Shown here piece by piece: positions 49,505 through 64,000 of a stretch of DNA of 64,000 nt. Positions within the stretch are counted from its first letter, which is position 1. Every line of letters begins with the position of its first letter. The stretch is taken from contig CAMQYY010000004.1 of NCBI GenBank assembly GCA_947039515.1, positions 1 to 64,000 on the forward strand, written 5' to 3'. This DNA is from an uncultured Ureaplasma sp. GTDB lineage: Bacteria > Bacillota_I > Bacilli_A > Mycoplasmatales > Mycoplasmoidaceae. The notes beneath the pieces were generated by a model. It did no database searches and was not told the DNA's origin. It worked only from the letters and a program-made list of their open reading frames with translations. A program made the position numbers and the translations under genes.

Positions 49505-51205
49505 CTATTGCACTAATATATAGTAATTAAAAGTTTTTTGGCCACCATCTTTAAAGTCACAGAAACAATTATATTTTTCACTAATATATTCCCTAATTTC
49601 TTCGATAGCATCTGAATCAACATTTTCACCTGTAAAGAAGAAAATTAAATCAGGTTTTTTGATTTTTAAAAATAACTTATCAACAGAAAATTTTAAAATA
49701 TCTATTTCATTTTTTTCAGCCTTAATAATATCTTTATCTAAAACTAAAATAAAATCATTTTCTTCAATTTTAACTTTACCAAAAGTTACATCTTTAATAG
49801 ATTTAGAAATCGTTGCTGTTGCACAATTTTTAACTTCTTTAATCATGTTTTTTATATTACTTTTAATATTTCTAGTAGAGTTAAATGCAATAGCTGCTAC
49901 TAATGATTCTGCTATATTTTTACCTTTAATTATTTCAATATTAATTCTTTCTCTAACAAGTTCTTTTGCCTCTTGTGCAGCAAGAAAAATATTTGAATCA
50001 TCTATTATTAGAATAATATTTTTTGAATTTGTTTGTTGAACTAAATTTAATAATTCACTAACTGATGGATTACCATTAATTGATGTATCAATTACATATT
50101 TAATTCCATATTCTTCATTTAAAATTTCTTTTATTTTGATACTTGGAGCTGTCATTATTATTGAAATATCTTCATTTAAAACATTTTGTTTATCCATTTT
50201 TTCAATAACTTTTTTGTTACCTAAAATTTCGATTCCATCTTTTTTTAGTTTTTCATAATATTGGTTAGTCATGTTTTCAAACTTTGTTTTTATAAATTCA
50301 CCATATTTTTGAGAAATATCTAAAAAAGTTCCTGGGAAAAAAGTATGAATATGAACCTTAACAAGACCATAATCTTCTACACAAACTAAACTATCTCCTA
50401 TTTTTGATAGCTCTTTTCTAAATTTTGTAATTGAAAATTGTTTTTTATCAAGAGAATTAGGAGAAATTTTTGTTCCTACTTCCATAATAATTTCAGAACA
50501 ATAACCAAAATCAGTTTCACCTTCTTCATTATGAAAACCATTGCTATCATAAGCATCAAAATCAATTTCAGCTAATTTTTCATCAATATCTTTACCAGTT
50601 ATTGCTGAATTAAAACCTTTTAAAAAAGTAAGAAGACCATATCCACCAGAATCAACAACACCTGCATCTTTTAAAACAGGTAAAAGATTAGGTGTATTAT
50701 CAAGTGAAACTTTTCCAAAATCAATAACATCATCGAATAGACTTTCAACAGTTTCATATTTTGATTGATTAAGCAACAATTTCTTTGAAATATCACTAAT
50801 TACAGTTAAAATTGTTCCCTCAACAGGGTTTTTAATGGAAATATAAGCAATTTTTGCTGCATTTTGAAATGATTTTATTAAATCAGCTATTGATAAAAAT
50901 GTTTGATCTTCCTTAATATCAATAATGAAACCCTTCAAAATTTGACTCAAAATAACACCGGAATTACCCCTAGCATTCATTAGTAATCCTCTTGAAAATT
51001 TATGAGATAATTGAAACATACTTTCAAATTTTTCACTTGCTATATCTTTTAAAGCTCCAGAAACAGTTAAACTCATATTAGTACCTGTATCGCCATCAGG
51101 GACTGGGAAAACATTCAATTTATTAATGTATTCAAACTCATTTTTAATTGATTGTGCACCTGAAATAAACATTTTATAAAATAAACTTAGATCAATTGTT
51201 GTCAT
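49505..51205 (-). CDS. fakA: DAK2/YloV-type fatty acid kinase subunit FakA
   Basis: NVFPVPDGDTGTNMSLT, RGNSGVILSQILKGF, DAGVVDSGGYGLLTFLKGF. Confidence 0.92.
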   Translation of the reverse strand: MTTIDLSLFYKMFISGAQSIKNEFEYINKLNVFPVPDGDTGTNMSLTVSGALKDIASEKFESMFQLSHKFSRGLLMNARGNSGVILSQILKGFIIDIKEDQTFLSIADLIKSFQNAAKIAYISIKNPVEGTILTVISDISKKLLLNQSKYETVESLFDDVIDFGKVSLDNTPNLLPVLKDAGVVDSGGYGLLTFLKGFNSAITGKDIDEKLAEIDFDAYDSNGFHNEEGETDFGYCSEIIMEVGTKISPNSLDKKQFSITKFRKELSKIGDSLVCVEDYGLVKVHIHTFFPGTFLDISQKYGEFIKTKFENMTNQYYEKLKKDGIEILGNKKVIEKMDKQNVLNEDISIIMTAPSIKIKEILNEEYGIKYVIDTSINGNPSVSELLNLVQQTNSKNIILIIDDSNIFLAAQEAKELVRERINIEIIKGKNIAESLVAAIAFNSTRNIKSNIKNMIKEVKNCATATISKSIKDVTFGKVKIEENDFILVLDKDIIKAEKNEIDILKFSVDKLFLKIKKPDLIFFFTGENVDSDAIEEIREYISEKYNCFCDFKDGGQKTFNYYILVQ

Positions 51206-51475
51206 ATATAATCTCCATTGTTACTTTTTCTACATATTATGAAAATAATAAACATCTATTTAAATAATAACACAATAATTTATAAAAAAATATGTTAAAA
51301 TATTTTTGTAAATTATTGATTAATTAAATTTATTATTATTATTAAATTGTTAATTGAAGTATCTTAACTTCTTTTAAATTAATGTTTCATTTTTTTATCA
51401 ATTTTAGTTTACAAAAGTTAATTTTATTTTTTTTCAATAATGAATGAGATCAAGATTTAATTTACATTAAAAAAA

Positions 51476-51507
51476 GATTTACATACCTTCGGGTGTGTAT
51501 TTTTTTA
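51476..51507 (+). terminator. Intrinsic terminator with UUCG tetraloop
   Basis: ACATACC-TTCG-GGTGTGTATTTTTTT. Confidence 0.65.
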
Positions 51508-51556
51508 TATAAAATTATATAATAAAATATAGGTATCCAAATATAGGTGGTTTTAC

Positions 51557-52135
51557 ATGAGTTTAAAAATTTCTGATTTTTTATATATTGATGAAGTTCA
51601 AAAAAAAGCAAGTTTTGATGATGTAATAAATCAATTTTTTTTAGAAATTCAAGATATTAGTAAAAATTTATGAATTCAATATGTTACTTTGAGATTAGCA
51701 AATGATACATTCCCAAATACACTAAATTCATATCAAGCTTGTTGATATAAAAAAATTTTTATAGCAGCTTTATTAATTAAAAATAAAATTTTAAAAATTG
51801 AATATAGTAATAATATTATTAATGAAGTTTTTAATGAAAAAGAAACTTGTGATTTTTTAGTTTTACTAAAAAATACTTCTGAAATTATTTCATTAGTTAA
51901 AAAATCTATTCCATCAAAAGAATGAATGATAATGAATAAAAAATATGAAATTGACTCTTCAATTGAGAAATTAAATAATTTAGCAAATGAACCTATTAAA
52001 TTCAATTTAGAAAAACTAAAAGAACTTTCTTGAGATTTATCAGATTATGAAAATGATGACATGGAAATTGATTTTGAGGGTGATGAAAATATTACAAAAC
52101 TTTTTGAAATGTTTAATGATCAAACAAAGAATTAG
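51557..52135 (+). CDS. Hypothetical protein upstream of tsaD
   Basis: MSLKISDFLYIDEVQKKASFDDVINQF...; frame with several TGA(Trp); followed by tsaD 3 nt later. Confidence 0.65.
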
Positions 52136-52137
52136 TA

Positions 52138-53088
52138 ATGTTAATAGAAAATGGAAAATATTTATTAGCAATAGAAACTAGTTGTGATGAAACTAGTTTT
52201 GCTTTTATAGATAATAATAACAAAATTGTTGAAAAAACATTTTCATCAATAGATGAGCAAAAAAAATATAATGGTGTTGTTCCTGAATTAGCATCAAGAA
52301 TGCATGAAAAATATTCCAAAATAATATTTGATGAATTAATGAATGAAAACAATATTGATATAGAAGATATCCAAGCAATTGGATATACTTCAGAGCCGGG
52401 ACTTATAGGTTGTATTCACATTGGAAAAGTTTTTGCTAAAACATTGGGTTATATTCTTAATGTTGAAGTTTTTAAATTGAATCATATGGAAGGTCATATT
52501 TTTTCTTTTGCCATTGAGAACAAAGAAATAATCAAATTTCCTTTTTTATCATTAGTAATTTCTGGTGGTAATACAATTTTATATCAAGTTAATTCTTTGG
52601 ATGACATTAAAGTTTTAAATGAAACATCTGATATTGCTGTTGGTGAGGCATATGATAAAGTAGGTATTGCACTTGGATTTAAATATCCATGTGGAAAAGA
52701 TATTGATAATCTATATGATGAAGCTAAAGCAAATATAGTTTTTACTAAAAAAACATCTCCTGAAGATAATAATTTTAGTTTTAGTGGGTTTAAAACCGCT
52801 GTTCTAAATTATATTATTAAAGAAAAAAATAAAAATACATTAGATATTGAGTCAATAGCTTCATCATTTCAAAAATCAATTATTGATAGTGTTATTAGAA
52901 AAATAAAATATTATGCTGAAATAACAAATATTGACACTATTGTAATTGGTGGAGGAGTTGCTAGTAATACTTATTTAAAAAAAGAAATAAGTTTGCTAAA
53001 AATGAACTCTTTTCTAACAAGTAATAAGTATACTAATGATAATGCTAGTATGATGGCTTTTGTTATGAAGTTAAAATACTTTTCTTAA
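52138..53088 (+). CDS. tsaD: tRNA N6-adenosine threonylcarbamoyltransferase
   Basis: LAIETSCDETSFAF, LNHMEGHIFS, LVISGGNT, VIGGGVASNTYLKK. Confidence 0.96.
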   Translation: MLIENGKYLLAIETSCDETSFAFIDNNNKIVEKTFSSIDEQKKYNGVVPELASRMHEKYSKIIFDELMNENNIDIEDIQAIGYTSEPGLIGCIHIGKVFAKTLGYILNVEVFKLNHMEGHIFSFAIENKEIIKFPFLSLVISGGNTILYQVNSLDDIKVLNETSDIAVGEAYDKVGIALGFKYPCGKDIDNLYDEAKANIVFTKKTSPEDNNFSFSGFKTAVLNYIIKEKNKNTLDIESIASSFQKSIIDSVIRKIKYYAEITNIDTIVIGGGVASNTYLKKEISLLKMNSFLTSNKYTNDNASMMAFVMKLKYFS

Positions 53089-53231
53089 AAAAGGATTTAT
53101 ATATAAAAAAAAACTACTTGCGTAGCTTAAAAAAAGATTTAAAATTTGTGCCATACTTCAACAAAGAGCTATAAAATAGTCATCTCCCCCTAATATAACA
53201 CATTTTATTTATAGCATGATAAAATAAAAAA

Positions 53232-53957
53232 TTAATAAATAACATCAAATAAATATAAACCACAACCAGGAGCTTTATAAGTTGATTTACCCTTTTGAGG
53301 AAAATCAAATAAATTATTCAGTTCCTCTTTAGTTATTTTATTTTCATTAATAGCTAAAAATGAACCAATAATCATTCTAACCATATTTCTTAAAAAACCT
53401 TTACCGGTAATATAAAATTCAATTAAATCATCTTTTTTAATAATTTCAATTTTTTTTATTTCTCTAATAGTATTTTTAACTTCCGTTGTTGAAAATGATA
53501 AGAAATCCTTATTACCAATAAAAAGATCAATAATCTCTTTAATTTTATCAATATCAATTTTTTTATTATATTGATAAATATAATCAGAAGTAAATACATC
53601 ATAATTTTCATTTTCATTTATTTTATAAAGATAAGTTTTTTCTTTAACATCATATCTAGCATGAAATTCTTCTTTTACAATTTCTATTTCATTAATAAAA
53701 ATATCATATCTTAATTTATGATTAAGATATTTTTTTAATTCTATTAAATTTACTATTTTTTCATTATGAAAATTAAAAACTTGTTTCAATGCATGAACTT
53801 TAGCATCAGTTCTTCCTGATCCTATGATAATAATATTTTCATTAAAGAAAATACTTAAAGCTTCTTGAACAACATATTGAATAGTTCTTTGTTCATTTTG
53901 AATTGCTCAACCATGAAAATTAGATCCATTATATTTAAGAGTTATTTTATAATTCAT
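53232..53957 (-). CDS. truA: tRNA pseudouridine synthase A
   Basis: ITLKYNGSNFHGWAIQNEQRTIQ, GSGRTDAKVHAL. Confidence 0.94.
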
Positions 53958-53964
53958 ATTAACC

Positions 53965-55131
53965 TTATCCTAATAAAACAGCATCTCAAATATTGAAATA
54001 ACTAAAATATACATTCATTATATTCATTATTAAAGCAAATGTAAATAACAATAAAGTTAATGAAAGAGAAATTAAATCATAATATCTAACTTTATAAGTT
54101 AGATATTTAGTTCTTTTGTTTCTAGGGACATAACCTCTTGTTTCCATTGCATTTGAAATATCTTCTGATTTTTGAAAAACAGAGACAAATAATGGAATTA
54201 TTAAACTATTTAATGATTTTATTTTTATAATAATATTTTTACTTTTAAAATCAGATCCTCTACTTGCTTGTGCCTGAAGAATTTTTTTACTTTCATAATA
54301 TAAAATAGGAATAAAAGTAATACTCATTGAAAGAATCATACTTATTTCATTTGTTGGTATTTTTAAATATTTCAATGGTGAAAGAAATCCTTCAATACCT
54401 CTTGTTATTTGAATATTATTAGTAGTAGCAATAAAAATAGTTGAACATAATAATATTAAAAAAATTCTAATAGAAACATATGTTGCCAGTATTATTGCTT
54501 TTGGTGATAGAGAATATCAATTAGACGTATAAAAAAGAACATTTTCTCATTTTATATTAATGTTATTTTCTAAAAAAATATTATCAAAAATCTTATGCTG
54601 ATAATAAATATTATTTATTGTAAAATTATTATTTAAAACATATAATAATTTTCTATTATATTCATTATCTCCTCCGAGTTCTATTAATAAACTATCTAAT
54701 ATATTTTGATCTAGATTAGCTAAATATTTATCCATACCAGGAAATGTATTGTTATTAATTAAAAATTCAATTTGAAATTTTTCTAAAATAGAACCTCCAA
54801 AAATATTAGAAAAAATATATTCATTTCCATATCCAATAGTATTAAAATCACCTGTAAAAATAGCAATTGGATCTTTATAACTAATTCAATTAATTAATAA
54901 TAAAAAGAGAAATAAAATAAAGATATAACCTAGTCTTTTAAAAAAACTTTTTATTGATATTTTACTAACAAAAAAGATAGTTATAATAACTGTAAATATA
55001 ATTAATAAAACAAAAAAAGTTTTTGAAATAAGAATAATAGTTATGAAAAAAAGAACTAAAATAAATTTAATTGTTGGATTTAATTTATGAATAATTGATT
55101 TATTTTCTTCATTTAAATTATTAAATAACAT
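53965..55131 (-). CDS. ecfT: ECF transporter transmembrane subunit EcfT, with large insertion
   Basis: LNPTIKFI N-terminus, QAQASRG and AMETRGY coupling-helix motifs; about 388 aa. Confidence 0.88.
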
Positions 55132-56272
55132 TTATTCCCTCTCTAAAATCATTAATTAATTTTGTTAATTCATTAATATTTTTCGGCTTCTTTTCTCATA
55201 AAAAATTATACTCATGATTTTTATCAGTTAGTTTAGAAACAAAATTAATAACATTTGGTAATTTAATATTATTTTTTTCTAGAATTTCCTCTTCTCTAAA
55301 AAAACTATATGGTTCAGCATCAAATATAATTTTATTGTTATCAAATAAAATAATTTTATCAGCAATATCTAAAATACTATTCATATCATGACTAATAATA
55401 ATTATTATCTTATTTTGTTTTTTTAAATCATTAATAATATTAAAAATACTTAATTTTGTTTGATAATCAAGGCCAACAGTTGGTTCATCAAAAATAACAA
55501 CTTCTGAATCTATAATTAAAATTCCAGCAATAGCTACTTTTCTTTTTTCACCTCCACTAAGATGAATTCAACTTTCATTAAATTGTTCATTTTTAATATA
55601 TAATCTTTCAAGTAAAGAATGAGCATTTTTAAGTGCTATATTTTTATCTATTTTAAAATTTAATGGTCCAAAAATAACATCTTTTTCAACTGTATCTTTG
55701 AAGAGTTGTTCTTCTGGAAATTGAAATACTACTGAAATTTTTTTTCTTAATTCATTTAAATTTTTTATTTCTTTTTTTTTAGAAAATAATTCACTAGTAG
55801 AAAAATTATTAATAATATTAAGATTATTTATGCACTTTAAATTAAAAAATATCTCATAAGAATTTTTATTCTCTGTTTGATTTATCTTTATTTTTTTTAG
55901 AGATATTAGTTGATTATTAATTTTAGAGTTAATATAAAGACTTAAAAATTTTTCATTGATTTTCTTATCAACATTAATTATTATTGATTTAGTGTTAACT
56001 CTAATTATTTCTACATTGATATTATTTAAATCTATCTTTGTTTTATAAACTAAATCATTAAATATTAATGAACCTGAAATAGGTTTATTAATTAAATTTA
56101 GAGAATTAATAAAAGTTGATTTGCCACTACCTGATTTACCAATAATTGCATAAACATTATTTGGTTTGAATTCATAATTAATATTAGAGATATTACTAGC
56201 TAATTGTTTTTTATATTTATCGTAAGTAAAAAACAAATTTTTAACTACCAAATGATTATCTATTTTTTGCAT
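55121..56272 (-). CDS. ecfA2: ECF transporter ATPase EcfA2, with internal insertion
   Basis: GKSGSGKST, VVFQFPEEQLF, LSGGEKRKVAIA, VIFDEPTVGLD. Confidence 0.9.
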
Positions 56273-57072
56273 AAGTCACCTATTATAGAATCAAAACTAG
56301 AGTCATTACTATTACTAATATTAAGTTTTGATTCCAAATCATAGAGAAAAGGAATTTCAATTTTGTTAGATTTTAAAATATTGATATTTCTTGCAATTTC
56401 ATTCTTTTTGAAAATTATTAATTCTTTATTTTCATCTATTAAAAAAACTCTATCAGCTTGATTAATGTCTTCAATATCATGTGAAATACTAATAATTGTT
56501 TTATTTAATTCCTTTTTAATCTTAAAAATATAATCCTTAATTTTCTCCTTATTTCAGTGATCTAACATTGAAAAAGCTTCATCAAAAATAATGATATCTG
56601 GATCATAAGCTAAAATAGAACTAATTGCTATTTTTTGCTTTTCTCCACCTGAAAGAAAAAATGATTTTTTCTTTAGTAAATCAGTAATATTCATAAACCT
56701 AGCAATATTATCAATAATTGGTTGCATTTGGCTTTGTTCAATATTTTTATTTTCTAGACTAAAAGCAATATCCAATTCAGCAGTATCAGCAATAAATTGA
56801 TTATTAGGGTTTTGAAAAATAATACCTATTTTATTATAAAGATTCTTATAAGTATCATTGTTAACTAATTCATCACAAATATAAATTTCACCACTACTAT
56901 TTTTTAATAATAAACCTATTAAACTTCCGAGTGTTGATTTACCTGAACCATTATTACCAATAATTACAATGTATTCATTTTCAAAAATATCAAAACTAAT
57001 ATTTTTGAAAATTATTTTATCTTCATAATAAAATCCAACATTTTTAAAACTTATAATCTTTTTTCTATTCAT
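56260..57072 (-). CDS. ecfA1: ECF transporter ATPase EcfA1
   Basis: GNNGSGKSTL, IIFQNPNNQF, LSGGEKQKIAIS, IIFDEAFSMLD. Confidence 0.92.
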
Positions 57073-57102
57073 ATATTAGTACCATTATTAAATAATAATA
57101 AC

Positions 57103-57162
57103 ATTAAAAACAAAAAGAATAATTTAATCATAAATGATTAAATTATTCTTTTTGTTTTTAAT
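57103..57162 (-). terminator. rRNA operon terminator, perfect 29-bp stem
   Basis: ATTAAAAACAAAAAGAATAATTTAATCAT-AA-ATGATTAAATTATTCTTTTTGTTTTTAAT. Confidence 0.85.
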
Positions 57163-57166
57163 AATT

Positions 57167-57275
57167 AAGAGGCAATTTCCTACTCTCACCTAAAAGGCTA
57201 CAATCGGCCCAACAATGCTTGACTTCTGTGTTCGGTATGGGAACAGGTATTTCCATTGCGATATCGTCACCACAT
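57167..57275 (-). rRNA. rrf: 5S ribosomal RNA
   Basis: Antisense of CGATATCGCAATGGAAATACCTGTTCCCATACCGAACACAGAAGTCAAGC...; follows 23S. Confidence 0.93.
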
Positions 57276-57339
57276 TAATTTTTTTTTCAGATAAATCTCT
57301 GAAAACTGAATATTATCTCAATTTCTTTCCTTACAAGGT

Positions 57340-60245
<2,906 letters not shown>

Positions 60246-60545
60246 TATGAATCCTACTTCTTTTTATTTGTGATCATTTTTGATGATTACTTATTCTTTT
60301 TGTAATTGTTATACATTTTCTTCAAATGTATGACTAGAAAGATTTGTTGATAATATTCAGTTTTCAAAGATCTATCTCTTTATAAAAATTCATTTATAAA
60401 GGAGAGATTTCTCTCTCAAAACTAAATACAACCCGACCTTAACAATATTTTTAAAATTTTTATTAAAACATCTTGATTAAGGATTTTTTTTCTTGTTTAA
60501 GTACACTGTTAAATTTCTGTGTTTGTAAAATTAATTACTCCGTAG

Positions 60546-62050
<1,505 letters not shown>

Positions 62051-62175
62051 TTAATTGACGGGTTGTATTTAGTTTTCAAAGAACAATCGGTACTTTTTGA
62101 ATTAATATAAATATTAATGCTCCAAAAAGATACTTTTTAATTATACATAAAATTTTGAAAAATAAAATAAAAAAA

Positions 62176-63471
62176 TTATTTATTATTTTTTTTTAAAATT
62201 AATGTTTTTAAAAAAACCTTATCAACTAAAAAATTATGAATATTATTTGGTGTAATTTTTTCATCTGAACGATAACTGCATTTTAAATATTCAGATGTTT
62301 TTCCTTCATAAATATCATTATTATTTGATTCAAAAATAACATTTACTTCCTTATTAATAAATGTTTTTAAATATTCTTTTTCCAATTCATCAGAAAGTTT
62401 TATTAATTCATCAGTTCTATTTTTTTTAGTTTTACTATCAATTTCAATATAAGTACTTGCTCTTGTATTTTTTCTAGATGAAAAAGGAAATACATGCAAT
62501 GAAGAAAATTTCATTTCCTTAATAAAGTTAATTGTATCAAGATGGTCATTTTCTGTTTCTGTTGGAAATGATGAAATAACATCTGTTGAAATAGAAACAT
62601 CAGGTGATTTTTCTCTTATTTTATTAAATAAGATTCTAATATCATCAGTTGTATATTTCCTATTCATTTTTTCTAAAATATTATTAGAACCAGATTGAAG
62701 ACAAATATGTCAGTGATTTGCAAACCTATTTTTATTACTACTAATCAAATTAATCATTTCATCAGTTATTTGAAAAGGTTCAATTGAAGAAATTCTAATT
62801 CTAAAATTACCATCTATATTATTAATTGCTAATAAAAAATCATAAAAATTATGATTGTTATTTTCATATCCAGCAATATTAACACCAGTTAAAACAATTT
62901 CTTGATAGCCTTTTTCAACTAAAAGTTGAACTTCGTTAATAATTGTTTCAAAATTTTGAGAACGTTGTTTTCCTCTTGTAAAAGGAATAATACAATATGA
63001 ACACATAAAATTACAACCATCTTGAATTTTAATATAGGCTCTTGTTTTATTTTGATTAATAACAAAATCATTTTTTTCAAATTCTTTTTCAATTAGTAAA
63101 TTACTAATTTTAACAATTGTCTTTTTTTCAAGTTGGTATTCATTTATTAAATTTATTAAATTATTTTTATGTTTATTGCCTATGATAATATCTGCTAATT
63201 TTTGTTCTAAAATTTCTTTGCTACTAACTTGAGAATAGCAACCCATAACAATAACTAAAGCATTGGGATTATTTCTTCTAGCCTTTGAAATCATATTTCT
63301 TGATTTTGAATCAGCATTATTTGTAACTGAACACGTGTTAATAATATAGATATCTGCAATATTACTAAAATCATGTTCTATATATCCAAAGGATAATAGA
63401 TCATTTCTAATTGCTTCAGATTCATAAGAATTAACTTTACAACCTAAAGTTTTTATAGCAAAACTATTCAT
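62176..63471 (-). CDS. mtaB: MiaB-like tRNA methylthiotransferase MtaB
   Basis: TLGCKVNSYESEAI, INTCSVTNNADSKSR, radical SAM CNFMCSYCIIPFTRGKQRS, LQSGSNNILEKMNRKYT; merged across TGA. Confidence 0.93.
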
Positions 63472-64000
63472 TATCAACTTCTCTTTTATCATCCATGTCA
63501 TTATATTTATCTGAATGTTGATAAATTTCTTCACTATTTTCAATAATTTCTTCGTTATGTATATCAACTTCTCTAGAAATAGATTTTCTTCTCTCTTCAT
63601 CAAAAGAAATTCGATAATTTATATAAGTAAAAAAAGTTGTAGTTAAGATTCCAAAAAATCCAGAAATAACTAAAGCTGAAATAAGAAAACTTAATCTCAT
63701 TATATAAACATCATGAGGGCTATGTCCAGGAATTATTAAAGAAGCTGCAAAAATAACAAATAGGATTGGAAAAAAATTATTAAATAAAGAAACATAACCA
63801 ATATTTTTAACCATATTAAAAAGTTTGGGATTAGTATGAAAAATTCTATGCTTTAAATCAGAATAGACTCTGATTTGAAATCAAGCAATAATTAAACCTG
63901 AAAAAACCATAGCAACTAATGGTGCTATTAATAATATTTCAGGTTTTAAATCATTACTAGAACTATTAATTAATATAAATAAAGAAATAGCAATACCAAT
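63464..64000 (-). CDS. Hypothetical membrane protein, truncated by window end
   Basis: Frame continues upstream of 63814 to the window edge (...GIAISLFILINSSSNDLKPEILLIAPLVAMVFSGLIIAWFQIRVYSDLKHRIFHTNPKLFNMVKN...). Confidence 0.6.

Noticed and set aside
60261-60545. tRNA genes in the 16S-23S spacer
   Set aside because: No tRNA-like cloverleaf or CCA-proximal motif; only processing-stem sequences seen.

Overview
The window is a very AT-rich Mollicutes (Mycoplasma/Malacoplasma-like) chromosomal segment that uses UGA as Trp. Nearly every long gene has in-frame TGA codons, so the supplied ORF track splits single genes into pieces; they are merged here. Content is mostly housekeeping: ribF-truB, ttcA, acpS, a SpoU methyltransferase, grpE-dnaJ and a second J-protein, leuS, lon, tig, rny, degV, thrS, gpsA-der, tkt, pfkA, whiA, serS, yebC, ileS, the rplU-prp-rpmA set, five clustered tRNAs plus one isolated tRNA-Leu, greA, a YitT-like membrane protein, a condensed fakA-plsX-rnc-smc-ftsY-ylxM-rpsP-trmD-rplS block, tsaD, truA, an ECF transporter module, a 16S-23S-5S rRNA operon and mtaB. 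No CRISPR array, prophage or transposase was found. The most interesting signals are: (1) a 1046-bp unit carrying an orphan gene between whiA and serS, bounded by a perfect 35-bp duplication of the whiA 3' end; (2) LeuRS and ThrRS with apparently destroyed editing domains, while IleRS in the same window keeps its editing motifs; (3) a GrpE with a very long N-terminal coiled coil next to two DnaJ-type genes; (4) a degenerate ABC ATPase-like domain fused to a repetitive coiled coil; (5) a translationally coupled pair of tiny Gly/Ala/Ser-rich orphan proteins; (6) Lys-rich low-complexity tails on ribosomal protein S16 and trigger factor; (7) a DDAH/pentein-type enzyme. All homology calls come from reading motifs by eye; no database search was possible.
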